Positions 53,773 through 63,081 are shown, counted from the first letter of the stretch. The stretch: 64,000 nt of DNA from Jiella marina (GCF_024359545.1 NZ_JAKQZG010000001.1:310001-374000), one strand, 5' to 3'. The notes: a model not told the origin generated them from the sequence alone. Translations and numbers: made by a program.

Positions 53773-54510
53773 TCAACCGCGCGGCATATCTGCGCCGTAG
53801 CGCTCTTCCAGAACGCGCGAGACGGTTTCGCCGGTATGGGCGAGATGGGTACGCCAGGCCTCGAATGCCGCTGCACCATCCCGGTTGCGAAGGGCATCCA
53901 TCAGCACCTCGTGCTCCTCGACCGACTGCTTCCAGCGCTGGTCGCTCATGATGGCAAGGAATCGGCCGCGGCGCGCTTTCAGCATCAGCCGCCGGTGATT
54001 TTCGGCCAGACGACGATTGCCGCAAGACGCGATCACCAGATCGTGGATCGCGGAATTCGTGTCAAAGTAGGGATCGATATCCCGGTGCCGGAAATGGGTC
54101 TTCATTTCCGCGTGCATTCCTTCAAAACGTGCAAGCAGCGCCGGCGCGATGGTCTCGGCTAGCCGCTGGGCGGCAAGGCCCTCCAGAACGGCGATCACAT
54201 CGAACAGGTTGCGTGCTTCTTCGGAGGAATAGCCCGTGACCTGGGCGCCGCGATTGCGGTTGATCTCGATCAGCCCATCCGCTTCGAGCAGTTTCAATGC
54301 CTCTCGCACCGGCGTGCGCGAGACTTCGAGTTCGGCGGACAGACGGCGCTCGACGATCCGGTCGCCAGGCGCCAGTTGGCCGCGCACGATGCGCTCCCGG
54401 AGGATGTCGGCAACGCGCGCAGCCATCGCGGTGATCGAGATGTCGGCCATGGCAGGAGATTTCGCGGTGGTGGGCATTACCGGTTGGCTGTAATCGAAAG
54501 ACACGGACAA
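53773..54510 (-). CDS. GntR-family regulator (FadR/FCD subfamily)
   Basis: 245 aa (a later Met at 54477 or 54450 may be the real start). N-terminal winged HTH: LRERIVRGQLAPGDRIVERR and ELEVSRTPVREALKLLEADG. The C-terminal all-helical FCD effector domain holds His residues at positions for a metal/carboxylate site (SAIHDLVIASCGN, EHEVLMDALRNRD). Only regulator gene inside the 28-54 kb cluster, so it probably controls at least the adjoining operons in response to a carboxylated metabolite. Confidence 0.88.
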   Translation of the reverse strand: MSVSFDYSQPVMPTTAKSPAMADISITAMAARVADILRERIVRGQLAPGDRIVERRLSAELEVSRTPVREALKLLEADGLIEINRNRGAQVTGYSSEEARNLFDVIAVLEGLAAQRLAETIAPALLARFEGMHAEMKTHFRHRDIDPYFDTNSAIHDLVIASCGNRRLAENHRRLMLKARRGRFLAIMSDQRWKQSVEEHEVLMDALRNRDGAAAFEAWRTHLAHTGETVSRVLEERYGADMPRG

Positions 54511-54787
54511 TTTCCGGATGTCGCGCTTGCAGACGACTCAGCATGTGCCGCATCCGATGCCCACCATATAGCGCCATTCGCAAAATCGGGAGCAGATCAG
54601 CGACGTCTTGCCCGGCGAGCGTGAATCACACGATGGCAGAACTGCCTATCTCAGCCAGATCCGTGCATACGGGCTGACCGCCCGATAGCCGCCCAGATGA
54701 CATGGCGGGAGCAGGACTTCCACCCTGATCTCCCAGCACAAGCTTCCGCGCTCGTCTGGCCTGTAGTCGATGCGATATTGGAAGTGC

Positions 54788-54864
54788 TGGTCGGAGTGGC
54801 AGGATTTGAACCTGCGACCCCCTCGTCCCGAACGAGGTGCGCTACCAGACTGCGCTACACTCCG
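54788..54864 (-). tRNA. tRNA-Pro (anticodon CGG)
   Basis: 77 bases including encoded CCA. On the minus strand: acceptor CGGAGTG, D-loop with GTCTGGTAGCGC, anticodon stem CCTCG/CGAGG with loop TTCGGGA (anticodon CGG), T-arm GCAGGTTCAAATCCTGC, ending CACTCCGACCA. Cloverleaf pairs throughout. Its 3' end faces the catabolic cluster. Confidence 0.95.
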
Positions 54865-54991
54865 TGACCTGCGGCGCGCTTATAGCCACCGTGCCTGCCG
54901 CTCGCAAGCCGGGTCGCGCGAGATTCTGAAGAAAAGAACGCGCTTTCTTTCCAGCCGGTCCTCGCAGCAAGCTCGCTCCGCGTCCGGCGGG

Positions 54992-55408
54992 TCATGCGGC
55001 CCCCTCGCCCGCCTTGCGACAGGCAGCACAGAGCCCCGAGATCTCGATGGTGGCGCTGGCGATTTCGAAGTCCGTGTCGGCGGCCCAGGCGGCAAATCGA
55101 CCTTCGATCGCCGGATCGGAGAACTCCCAGACCCGCGCGCATTTCTGGCAGATGGCGAAGGCCACCCGGTCCGCTGCATCATGCTCATGGGGCGTGGAAC
55201 AGGCGACGAAGGCCTTCAGACTGTCGAGGCGGTGGATGAGTCCGGCCTCCAGCAGCTTGTCGAGCGCCCGATAGACCTGAAGCGGCGCCCGAAAGCCCTC
55301 GTCCTTGAGGCGATCGAGAATCACATAGGCGCTGAGCGGTTCCTCGGCCGTAGTCAGGGTCTCGAGAACGAGGGCCTGATTGCGGGTCAGTCGGTGCGGC
55401 GCGCTCAC
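54992..55408 (-). CDS. zur: zinc uptake regulator Zur (Fur family)
   Basis: 138 aa Fur-family repressor. HTH region PLSAYVILDRLKDEGFRAPL, with VYRALDKLLEAGLIHRL as recognition part. Sensory part has HEHDAADRVAFAICQKC and the C-terminal CAAC pair, giving the structural Zn(Cys)4 site. Third gene of znuC-znuB-zur and overlapping znuB by 4 bases, the usual alphaproteobacterial arrangement in which Zur represses znu genes when zinc is ample. Confidence 0.92.
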   Translation of the reverse strand: MSAPHRLTRNQALVLETLTTAEEPLSAYVILDRLKDEGFRAPLQVYRALDKLLEAGLIHRLDSLKAFVACSTPHEHDAADRVAFAICQKCARVWEFSDPAIEGRFAAWAADTDFEIASATIEISGLCAACRKAGEGAA

Positions 55409-56235
55409 GAGCGATGCTCCAGGCCGGTAGCGGTCTCTTCACTCCTGCGGAAGCTCGGCAACGGAATCAGCGCGAGGACGAAGAGTCCGAGCGCGGCGAC
55501 GACGATGGACGGGCCGGAGGGCGTGTCGAACCCGAGCGAGAGATATAGCCCCCCGACGGCAGCCAGGGCACCGAAGCCCGCGGCCAGACAGGCCATCATT
55601 TCGGGTGTCGCGGCGAAACGCCGGGCCGTGGCCGCGGGGATGATCAGCAGAGCCGTGATCAGCAGGATGCCGATGATCTTCATGGCAATCGCGATCACCA
55701 GCGCCATCAGCAGCATGAAAACGAGGCGGGCACGGCCGGGCGAAAGGCCTTCGGCCGCCGCCAGTTCCTCGTTGACGGTCGCGGCGAGCAAGGGTCGCCA
55801 CAGCATGGCCAGGCCGGCAAGCACGAGCGCGCCTCCGACCCAGATCATGGCCAGGTCGAGCCGGGAGACGGCGAGGATGTCGCCGAACAGATAGCCCAGA
55901 AGATCCACGCGCACGGTGGTCATGAAGGCCAGGAGGACGAGGCCAATCGCGAGCGTCGAATGCGAGAGGATGCCGAGCAGCGAATCCGTCGAAAGAGTGC
56001 CCCGGCGCTGCAACCCGGTCAGAAGCAGCGAAATGACCGCGGCAATCGCGAAGACGCAAAGAAGCAACGGCCATTCCAGGGCCAGCGAGAGGGCGATGCC
56101 CAGAAGCGCCGAATGCGCCATCGTGTCGCCGAAATAGGCCATCCGCCGCCAGATGACGAAACAGCCGAGCGGCCCGGCGACCAAGGCCACACCAACACCG
56201 GCGAGGACGGCGCGAAAAAAGAAGTCGTCAAGCAT
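55405..56235 (-). CDS. znuB: zinc ABC transporter permease ZnuB
   Basis: 276 aa with about eight transmembrane helices from MLDDFFFRAVLAGVG. ABC-3 family motifs: GCFVIWRRMAYFGDTMAHSA and IIGILLITALLIIPAATARR. Start at ATG 56235; the open frame further upstream is another frame of znuC. It overlaps znuC by 8 bases and zur by 4. Forms the inner-membrane zinc channel. Confidence 0.92.
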   Translation of the reverse strand: MLDDFFFRAVLAGVGVALVAGPLGCFVIWRRMAYFGDTMAHSALLGIALSLALEWPLLLCVFAIAAVISLLLTGLQRRGTLSTDSLLGILSHSTLAIGLVLLAFMTTVRVDLLGYLFGDILAVSRLDLAMIWVGGALVLAGLAMLWRPLLAATVNEELAAAEGLSPGRARLVFMLLMALVIAIAMKIIGILLITALLIIPAATARRFAATPEMMACLAAGFGALAAVGGLYLSLGFDTPSGPSIVVAALGLFVLALIPLPSFRRSEETATGLEHRS

Positions 56236-57148
56236 GGTCGTCCTGCCTCTCGCGGTGACCGGCCTGATCCCCATGACGATGCGCGTTGTCCTGTGTGCCG
56301 ACGGGGTGATGGTGATCATCGCCATGGCCGTGATGGCCGTGACCACACGCACCATGCTCGGCGGTCGAGCCGTCGGAATAGGCGATCCGGCCATCGGGCA
56401 GATGGGTGTGATCGTGGTGGTGCCGGTAGACCGCGAGCGACTCCGCCGCCCGTTCCCCGAACAACTGTTTGTAGGCCGGCGATGCGGCAACCGAACTCGG
56501 GGTGCCCTCGCAGCAAACATGGCCGTTGAGACACAGGACGCGGTCGGTCTTCGCCATCACCACATGGAGATCATGGGAGATCAGGAGAATCGCGCAGCCT
56601 TCGGACTCGCGAAGCTCCGAAATCAGCTCGTAGAGTGCGATCTCGCCCGAAAAGTCGACGCCCTGAACCGGCTCGTCCAGAACCAGGAGATTCGGCTTGC
56701 GCAGGATCGCCCGGGCGAGAAGCGCGCGCTGGAACTCGCCGCCCGACAGATCGTGGACCGGCGCCCGCGACAGGTGGCGGATCCCGACCCGGTCCAGGGC
56801 GGCGTCGACCGACCGGCGGTCTGCGCGCGTCGTCAGCGTCATCATCCGGTCGACGCTGAGCGGCAGGGAACGATCGACCGCGAGCTTCTGCGGCACATAG
56901 CCCACGACCAGTTTCCGCGAACGCTCCACCCTGCCCTCGTCGGGTTCGATGATGCCGACCGCCATCTTCGCGGTCGTCGTCTTGCCGGAGCCGTTCGGCC
57001 CGATCAGCGTGAGGATCTCGCCTGGGTGGATGTCGAGATCGATGCCGCGCACCAGCCAGCGCCCGCTGCGCCGGACGCCGGCACTTCGGATGCCGATCAG
57101 CGCTGCCGTCGATTGTTGTCGCATGAAGTCAACCGTGGGGAATTTCAC
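56228..57148 (-). CDS. znuC: zinc ABC transporter ATP-binding protein ZnuC
   Basis: 306 aa from GTG 57148 (GAGGG upstream) or 298 aa from ATG 57124. Walker A GPNGSGKTT at 50-58, signature LSGGEFQRA at 134-142, Walker B LLVLDEP at 154-160, switch LISHDLHVV. After residue ~240 the tail is extremely His-rich (ACGHGHHGHGDDHHHPVG), a feature of ZnuC proteins that may sense or store zinc. Divergent from znuA over Zur sites. Confidence 0.92.
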   Translation of the reverse strand: MKFPTVDFMRQQSTAALIGIRSAGVRRSGRWLVRGIDLDIHPGEILTLIGPNGSGKTTTAKMAVGIIEPDEGRVERSRKLVVGYVPQKLAVDRSLPLSVDRMMTLTTRADRRSVDAALDRVGIRHLSRAPVHDLSGGEFQRALLARAILRKPNLLVLDEPVQGVDFSGEIALYELISELRESEGCAILLISHDLHVVMAKTDRVLCLNGHVCCEGTPSSVAASPAYKQLFGERAAESLAVYRHHHDHTHLPDGRIAYSDGSTAEHGACGHGHHGHGDDHHHPVGTQDNAHRHGDQAGHRERQDDHA

Positions 57149-57170
57149 ATCACCCTCTTGCTATGACATA

Positions 57171-57208
57171 CGTTATAGCATAACGCAAATGATGTAACGA
57201 TATAACAT
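57171..57208. promoter_or_regulatory. two candidate Zur boxes between znuC and znuA
   Basis: CGTTAT-AGC-ATAACG (57171-57185) is a perfect inverted repeat. ATGTAAC-GAT-ATAACAT (57192-57208) is a second, imperfect copy 22 bases further, about two helical turns. Both resemble the GTTATA-type Zur box of alphaproteobacteria and lie in the AT-rich divergent promoter of znuCB-zur and znuA, with zur next door. Confidence 0.8.
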
Positions 57209-57221
57209 TGGAGTCGAAGTG

Positions 57222-58289
57222 ATGGCGATAATTCGATCCGAGAGCCGCTTGCACCATGCTGCGCAAGAGTGCCGCGCCTCCGAGATACCGAGCCGCAAGG
57301 CCTTGGGCGTGGGGCTCGTCCTGGCGCTTCTTTTTGCCGGCGCACCTGCGGCAGCAGCGGACGACGCGCCGGGGGTCGTCGCTTCGATCAAGCCCGTCGC
57401 TTCGCTCGTTTCGGCCGTAATGGACGGCGTCGGCGAGCCGCATCTGATCGTCGAGGGCGCCGCCTCGCCGCATACGGCGGCCCTGAAGCCATCGGACGCC
57501 CAGGCATTGTCGGATGCGCAGGCGATCTTCTGGATCGGCCCCAAGCTCGAGAATTTCCTCGAAAAGCCCATTGCGTCGCTCGGAAGCGGGGCGGAGGTCG
57601 TCGCGCTTTGGGATGCCGACGGTGTCGAAAAGCTGAAGGGACGAACCGGCGGAATGTTCGAGGCGCATGACGCCGAGGGCCATCATGACGAGGATCACGA
57701 TGGCGACCACGACGAGGAGCACGCCGAGGCCGATCACGACGGAGAGCACGGACATCACCACGAGGCCGGCGGGATCAATGAGCACGTCTGGCTTGACCCG
57801 CAGAATGCCATGGCGATGACAAAAGCGATCGCAGCGACTCTGGCAAAAGTCGATCCGGCGCATGCCGACACCTATCGTGCAAACGCCGAGGCCTATGTCG
57901 ATCGGTTGTCGCAACTCGAAGACGACGTTCGCGCACGAATGGCCACGGCCAAGGACGTGAACTTCATCGTGTTTCACGATGCCTACCAGTATTTCGAGCA
58001 TCGATTCGGCATCGAGGCCGCCGGCTCGATCACCATCAACCCCGAACGTGCGCCAGGCGCCGCGCGTCTGACCGAGATTCGCGAAAAACTCGCCACGCTC
58101 GGGGCTGCCTGTGTCTTCTCAGAGCCGGAATTCGAGCCGCGCGTCGTCGATGTCGTCGTCGAAGGGACCAGCGCAAGGACCGGTGTCCTCGATCCTCTGG
58201 GCGCAGATCTGCCGGCGGGCCCCGACCTCTATCCGACCCTGATCAAAAACATCGCCGAGGGTATCGTCTCCTGCGCCGGAGGTCGCTGA
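57222..58289 (+). CDS. znuA: zinc-binding periplasmic protein ZnuA
   Basis: 355 aa from ATG 57222 (GTG 57219 is adjacent; GGAG upstream). An unusually long N-terminus (~28 residues) precedes the hydrophobic signal segment, which ends AAAADDAP. Cluster A-I binding-protein motifs: VVASIKPVASLVSAVMDGVG, SPHTAALKPSDAQAL, HVWLDPQNAMAM and FIVFHDAYQYFE. The central His/Asp-rich loop (~residues 147-182) is typical of ZnuA. Delivers zinc to ZnuB. Terminated by the hairpin at 58344. Confidence 0.92.
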   Translation: MAIIRSESRLHHAAQECRASEIPSRKALGVGLVLALLFAGAPAAAADDAPGVVASIKPVASLVSAVMDGVGEPHLIVEGAASPHTAALKPSDAQALSDAQAIFWIGPKLENFLEKPIASLGSGAEVVALWDADGVEKLKGRTGGMFEAHDAEGHHDEDHDGDHDEEHAEADHDGEHGHHHEAGGINEHVWLDPQNAMAMTKAIAATLAKVDPAHADTYRANAEAYVDRLSQLEDDVRARMATAKDVNFIVFHDAYQYFEHRFGIEAAGSITINPERAPGAARLTEIREKLATLGAACVFSEPEFEPRVVDVVVEGTSARTGVLDPLGADLPAGPDLYPTLIKNIAEGIVSCAGGR

Positions 58290-58343
58290 GGCCGGCGGCA
58301 ACCGTAATCTCTGCACACTCTGCAAGACCACCCGGCACTGTAT

Positions 58344-58377
58344 TGCACCGCGACAAGCATTTGTTGCGGTGCATTTG
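58344..58377 (+). terminator. hairpin terminator after znuA
   Basis: TGCACCGC-G-ACAA, loop GCAT, TTGT-T-GCGGTGCA: a 13-pair stem with one G-T wobble, followed by TTTG, 54 bases after the znuA stop. The T-run is short, so efficiency is uncertain. Confidence 0.65.
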
Positions 58378-58536
58378 TTCGTGCACGCCCACCCGAAGTG
58401 GCTTTTCGTCATTCCAAAGTATTATAGCCCTCGCGTAATTCCTGATAGACGATAAGAATGATCACCAAGTGTGGCCTGTCCGGGAGGAGAATCGGACCAG
58501 CCACACCCCTTTGGCCAACCATCCGGGAGGAGTCGT

Positions 58537-59901
58537 ATGCCAATCGATCCGTCAGCCTGGAGCCGTCGCCGGCTCTTGAAGACCAGCGCAGCCGTCGGGG
58601 CCGGGCTCGCAATGCCCCATGTCCTGATCCGCAGCGCCTGGGCGCAGGACCAGGCCTTCTGCAACAACCCGAGCGGCGACACCGTCACCCTCGGCTTCAA
58701 CGTTCCGCAGTCCGGACCCTATGCGGACGAAGGTGCCGACGAGCTGCGGGCGTTCCAGCTGGCCGTCAAGCATCTCAACGGCGAAGGCGACGGCGGCATG
58801 ATGAACACGCTGCAGCCGTCCAGCCTCAAGGGTAACGGCATCCTGGGCAAGAAGGTCGCCTACGTGACCGGCGACACTCAGACCAAGTCGGACGCCGCCC
58901 GCGCTTCGGCCAAGCGCATGATCGAGGCCGACAAGGCGATCATGATTTCCGGCGGCTCGTCCTCGGGCGTCGCGATCGCCGTGCAATCGCTTTGCCAGGA
59001 CATGGGCGTCATGTTCATGGCGGGCTTGACCCACTCCAACGACACGACCGGCAAGGACAAGCGTCGCTACGGCTTCCGCCACTTCTTCAACGCCTACATG
59101 TCCGGCCAGGCGCTCGGACCGGTGCTGGCTGAAGAATACGGCAAGGATCGCCGCGCCTATCACCTGACCGCCGACTACACCTGGGGCTGGACCCAGGAAG
59201 AATCGATCAAGAACGCAACGGAAGGTCTCGGTTGGGAGACGGTCGAGGCGGTTCGTACTCCGCTCGGCGCGGGCGATTTCTCGCAGTATCTGACGCCGGT
59301 CCTGAATTCGGGCGCCGACGTTCTGATCCTGAACCACTACGGCGGCGACATGGTGAACTCGCTGCGCCAGGCCGTGACCCAGTTCGACATGCGGTCGAAG
59401 CAGGTCGGTGGCAAGGACTTCCAGATTGTCGTGCCGCTGTTCTCCGAACTGATGGCCCAGGGCGCCGGCGAGGCGGTGAAGGGCATTCTCGGCACCGCCA
59501 ACTGGGACTGGAAGCTCGACAACGAAGCCTCCAAGGTCTTCGCCAAGTCGTTCGGCGAGGAATACGGCTCGCCGCCTTCTCAGGCAGCCCACACCTGCTA
59601 CGTCCAGACGCTGCTCTACGCCAACGCGGTCGAGACCGCCGGCACCTTCTATCCGCCGGAAGTCATCAAGGCGCTCGAAGGCTTCGAGTTCGACGGCATG
59701 GGCAACGGTCCGACGCTCTACCGCGCCGAAGACCACCAGTGCTTCAAGGACGTTCTCGTCGTTCGCGGCAAGCAGGAGCCGACCAACCAGTTCGATCTGA
59801 TGGAGATCGTCAAGGTCGTTCCGCGTGACCAGGCCACCTACGATCCGTCGATCTTCGGTGGCGAGCTCGGCCCATACGAGGTCAAGGGCTGCGCAGCCTG
59901 A
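58537..59901 (+). CDS. branched-chain-amino-acid-type ABC substrate-binding protein, Tat signal
   Basis: 454 aa from ATG 58537 with GGGAGGAG just upstream. Twin-arginine signal SRRRLLKTSAAVGAGLAMPH ends at SAWAQDQ. Mature part is a peripla_BP_6 (LivJ/AmiC/UrtA-like) domain: VTLGFNVPQSGPYADEGADE, ISGGSSSGVAIAVQSL, HLTADYTWGWTQEESI and GADVLILNHYGGDMVNSLRQ. It lies 247 bases after znuA and heads the Liv-type importer operon. The ligand is unknown; amides, urea and aromatic acids are all handled by this family. Confidence 0.88.
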   Translation: MPIDPSAWSRRRLLKTSAAVGAGLAMPHVLIRSAWAQDQAFCNNPSGDTVTLGFNVPQSGPYADEGADELRAFQLAVKHLNGEGDGGMMNTLQPSSLKGNGILGKKVAYVTGDTQTKSDAARASAKRMIEADKAIMISGGSSSGVAIAVQSLCQDMGVMFMAGLTHSNDTTGKDKRRYGFRHFFNAYMSGQALGPVLAEEYGKDRRAYHLTADYTWGWTQEESIKNATEGLGWETVEAVRTPLGAGDFSQYLTPVLNSGADVLILNHYGGDMVNSLRQAVTQFDMRSKQVGGKDFQIVVPLFSELMAQGAGEAVKGILGTANWDWKLDNEASKVFAKSFGEEYGSPPSQAAHTCYVQTLLYANAVETAGTFYPPEVIKALEGFEFDGMGNGPTLYRAEDHQCFKDVLVVRGKQEPTNQFDLMEIVKVVPRDQATYDPSIFGGELGPYEVKGCAA

Positions 59902-60083
59902 CGCGATTCGAAATCGACGTGACGGCGGGTGGCGGCAACGCCGCCCGCCAAACCGATATCGCTGCCTGACGCATCACTCTGCTGCCAGGCAGCGCACGTG
60001 ACGCTCTTTCGACAATCAGCTCGGAACTCGGGTTTGTGGGGCTTGGGCCGCGCGAACCTCTTGCAAAGCGGCAAGAAGGCTTC

Positions 60084-61097
60084 ATGGACGCCATCATTCT
60101 TCAAATTCTGAACGGTCTCGACAAGGGTGGCGCCTACGCGCTGATCGCCCTCGGCCTGACCCTGATCTTCGGCACGCTCGGCGTGGTGAACTTCGCCCAC
60201 GGGGCACTGTTCATGCTCGGGGCCTTCTGCGCGGTGACCTTCGCCAAGCTCCTGACCATTTCCGAACGCGTGCGCGACGAGAGCGTGACCTTCTTCGAGG
60301 CCTACAAGGAGGTTCCGTACCTCGAAATCTGGTACGGGGACACCGGCCGGGCGATCGTGGAATGGGCGGTGCCACTGTCGATCATCATGGCGATTCCCGT
60401 CATGCTGCTGATCGGTTTTGCCATGGAGCGCGGGCTGATCCGCTTCTTCTACAAGCGCAGCCACGCCGAACAGATCCTGGTGACGTTCGGTCTCGCCATC
60501 GTGCTTCAGGAGATCGTGAAGCACTTCTTCGGCGCCAATCCGATCCCCCTCACGGCTCCATCCGCCCTCGCCGGCAGCGCCGACATCGGTCAATGGTTCG
60601 GCATGACGAACATCAGCTACCCGATGTGGCGGATCATCTACTTCCTGTTCTCGCTGCTGGTGATCGCAGCGGTCTTTGCCTTCCTGCAACTCACGACCTT
60701 CGGCATGGTGGTACGCGCCGGCATGGCCGATCGCGAGACCGTCGGTCTTCTGGGCATCAATATCGGCCGGAAATTCACGATCGTCTTCGGCATCGCGGCC
60801 GTCGTCGCGGGACTGGCGGGCGTCATGTACACGCCGATCCTCGCACCCAACTACCATCTCGGCATGGACTTCCTGGTCCTGTCCTTCGTCGTCGTGGTGG
60901 TCGGCGGCATGGGCTCGCTGGGAGGGGCGGTCGTCGCCGGCTTCCTGCTCGGCATCCTGCAATCCTTCGCCTCGATGACCGAGGTGAAGGCCATCGTGCC
61001 GGGGATCGACCAGATCATCATCTATCTTGTCGCCGTCGTCGTATTGCTCGTGCGGCCGCGTGGCCTGATGGGCCGCAAAGGTGTCATGGAGGCCTGA
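60084..61097 (+). CDS. branched-chain-amino-acid-type ABC permease (LivH-like)
   Basis: 337 aa from ATG 60084 (AAGAAGG upstream); an in-frame start at 60036 is weaker. LivH pattern at the N-terminus: GLDKGGAYALIALGLTLIFG with GVVNFAHGALFMLGAF, and later VVVVVGGMGSLGGAVVAGFL. A ~40-residue hydrophilic insert follows the second helix (SERVRDESVTFFEAYKEVPY), longer than in classical LivH. The next gene follows after 3 bases. Confidence 0.9.
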   Translation: MDAIILQILNGLDKGGAYALIALGLTLIFGTLGVVNFAHGALFMLGAFCAVTFAKLLTISERVRDESVTFFEAYKEVPYLEIWYGDTGRAIVEWAVPLSIIMAIPVMLLIGFAMERGLIRFFYKRSHAEQILVTFGLAIVLQEIVKHFFGANPIPLTAPSALAGSADIGQWFGMTNISYPMWRIIYFLFSLLVIAAVFAFLQLTTFGMVVRAGMADRETVGLLGINIGRKFTIVFGIAAVVAGLAGVMYTPILAPNYHLGMDFLVLSFVVVVVGGMGSLGGAVVAGFLLGILQSFASMTEVKAIVPGIDQIIIYLVAVVVLLVRPRGLMGRKGVMEA

Positions 61098-61100
61098 CCG

Positions 61101-62303
61101 ATGAGCGAGACCGTCCTTACCTCAGACAAGGCCATGGGCAAGAGCCCGGCTGAGAAAGACCGGAAGAACGCCGGAATGGCCGGCTTCCTGAGTTCCAGCA
61201 ACAGCGACTATCTGATGGCCGCCCTTTTCGCGCTCGCCATCTTCACCATGCCCCTCTGGCTGGCGCCGATCGGCGCCGGCTATCCGGACATCCTTCAGAA
61301 GTTCGCGATCTTCGGGATATTCGCCCTCGGCTTCAACATCCTCTTCGGCTTCTCGGGCTACCTCTCCTTTGGCCATGCGGCGTTTCTCGGCGCCGGCTCC
61401 TACGCCGCCGTCTGGATGTTCAAGCTTCTGTCGATGAACGCCGTGCTCGCGGTCGCCTTCTCGATTGTCATCGCCGGCATCTTCGCGCTCGCCATCGGTT
61501 TCGTCAGCCTGCGGCGGTCGGGCATCTACTTCTCGATCCTGACACTCGCCTTCGCGCAGATGTCGTACAATCTCGCCTATTCGGTCCTGACGCCGATCAC
61601 CAACGGTGAGACGGGCCTGCAGATCTCGCGCACCGACCCACGGGTCCTCGACAACATGTTCCGCGAACCCGGCGCCGCGCTTCCCGTACCGGACTTCTTC
61701 GGGATCGAACTCCAGGGCTGGCCTGGCTTCTATTTCTGCGCCACGCTTCTCGTCCTCGCCTTCTTCCTGACGATGCGGATCAAGAACTCGACCTTCGGCA
61801 TGATGCTCTTCGCCATCAAGTCGAACCAGAACCGCATGGCCTATACGGGCTTCTCGACGCGGCCCTATCTTCTTGCCGCTTTCGTAATCTCGGGGATGTA
61901 TGCAGGGCTCGCCGGCGGCCTTCTCGCCGTGACCGATCCGCTCGCCGGGGCCGACCGCATGCAGTGGACCGCTTCGGGCGAAGTCGTGCTGATGACCATT
62001 CTCGGCGGCGTCGGAACCCTGCTCGGGCCGGTCATCGGCGCCGCGGTGATGAAGTATCTCGAGCAGATCTTCTCCTCCTTCAACGAGGGCGTTCTGCACC
62101 GGGCCTTCGACTTCCTGACGCCGGAACTGCAGGATTTGATGGTGGGGATCACGAGCCCCTTCGTTGGCGAAGGCTGGCATCTGACTCTCGGTCTCATGTT
62201 CATGATCGTGGTCATCTTCCTGCCGGGCGGGATCATGGAAGGACTCCGTCGTATCGCCAGCGCCACGCGGGGTCGGCGCGCCGGCTCCGGCGACGCGAAC
62301 TGA
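61101..62303 (+). CDS. branched-chain-amino-acid-type ABC permease (LivM-like)
   Basis: 400 aa with a ~38-residue polar N-terminus, then about nine hydrophobic segments. LivM motifs: [39 protein letters not shown] and [20 protein letters not shown]. Basic C-terminal tail. Partner of the LivH-like protein in the same operon. Confidence 0.9.
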   Translation: MSETVLTSDKAMGKSPAEKDRKNAGMAGFLSSSNSDYLMAALFALAIFTMPLWLAPIGAGYPDILQKFAIFGIFALGFNILFGFSGYLSFGHAAFLGAGSYAAVWMFKLLSMNAVLAVAFSIVIAGIFALAIGFVSLRRSGIYFSILTLAFAQMSYNLAYSVLTPITNGETGLQISRTDPRVLDNMFREPGAALPVPDFFGIELQGWPGFYFCATLLVLAFFLTMRIKNSTFGMMLFAIKSNQNRMAYTGFSTRPYLLAAFVISGMYAGLAGGLLAVTDPLAGADRMQWTASGEVVLMTILGGVGTLLGPVIGAAVMKYLEQIFSSFNEGVLHRAFDFLTPELQDLMVGITSPFVGEGWHLTLGLMFMIVVIFLPGGIMEGLRRIASATRGRRAGSGDAN

Positions 62304-62319
62304 GGGGGACAATATCTCC

Positions 62320-63081
62320 ATGACCAGCCACATTCTCGCGATCAACGGGGTCTCCAAACGCTTCGGCGGCTTGCGTGCCCTGGACGATGTGAACCTCAAC
62401 GTGAAGCAGGGCAGCGTCCACGCGATCATCGGTCCGAACGGCGCCGGCAAGTCGACCCTGCTGAATTGCCTCGTCGGCCGGATCATCCCCGACGAGGGTT
62501 CGGTCGACTTCGACGGCTCGACCCTGCTCGGCCACAAGCCGCACCAGATCAACCAGGCCGGCATCGCCCGCGTCTTTCAGACTCCGGAGACCTTCGGGGA
62601 ACTGACGGTTCTGGAAAACGTCATGATCCCCGCTTTCGCGCGCAAGGACGGGGCCTTCCGCATCAATGCCTGGGGCCGCGCTCGTGAGCGCAAGGTCGTG
62701 CGCGAGGAGGCCGAGCACATCCTCGATGACCTCAATCTCTGGGATCAGCGCAGCCAGCTCGTCAATTCCATGTCGCGCGGCGACAAGCGGCGGCTGGAAT
62801 TGGCCATGTGTCTCGTCCAGCATCCGAAACTCCTGCTTCTCGACGAGCCGACAGCGGGCATGTCCCGCGCTGACACCAACAACACCGTCGACCTTCTGAA
62901 GAAGATCTCGGAGCGCGGGATCACCAAGGTGATCATCGAGCACGACATGCACGTGGTGTTTTCGCTGGCCGAAACCGTCAGCGTCATGGCGCAGGGAACT
63001 GTCATCGCCGAAGGCACGCCGGAAGAGATCAAGTCCAGCCCGAAAGTCCAGGAAGCCTATCTCGGGGGAGCCCATCTATGA
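62320..63081 (+). CDS. branched-chain-amino-acid-type ABC ATPase (LivG-like)
   Basis: 253 aa. Walker A GPNGAGKST at 38-46, VFQTPETFGELTVLENV, Walker B LLLLDEPTAGMSRADT at 171-186, switch IIEHDMHVV. The signature helix reads MSRGDKRRLELAM (151-163) where LSYGxQRxLEIA is usual, a notable but probably functional deviation. Overlaps the LivF-like gene by 4 bases. Confidence 0.9.
   Translation: MTSHILAINGVSKRFGGLRALDDVNLNVKQGSVHAIIGPNGAGKSTLLNCLVGRIIPDEGSVDFDGSTLLGHKPHQINQAGIARVFQTPETFGELTVLENVMIPAFARKDGAFRINAWGRARERKVVREEAEHILDDLNLWDQRSQLVNSMSRGDKRRLELAMCLVQHPKLLLLDEPTAGMSRADTNNTVDLLKKISERGITKVIIEHDMHVVFSLAETVSVMAQGTVIAEGTPEEIKSSPKVQEAYLGGAHL

Noticed and set aside
55405-56520. N-terminally extended ZnuB of 371 aa
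   Set aside because: The extra 95 residues read another frame of the znuC 3' end; the membrane protein starts at ATG 56235.
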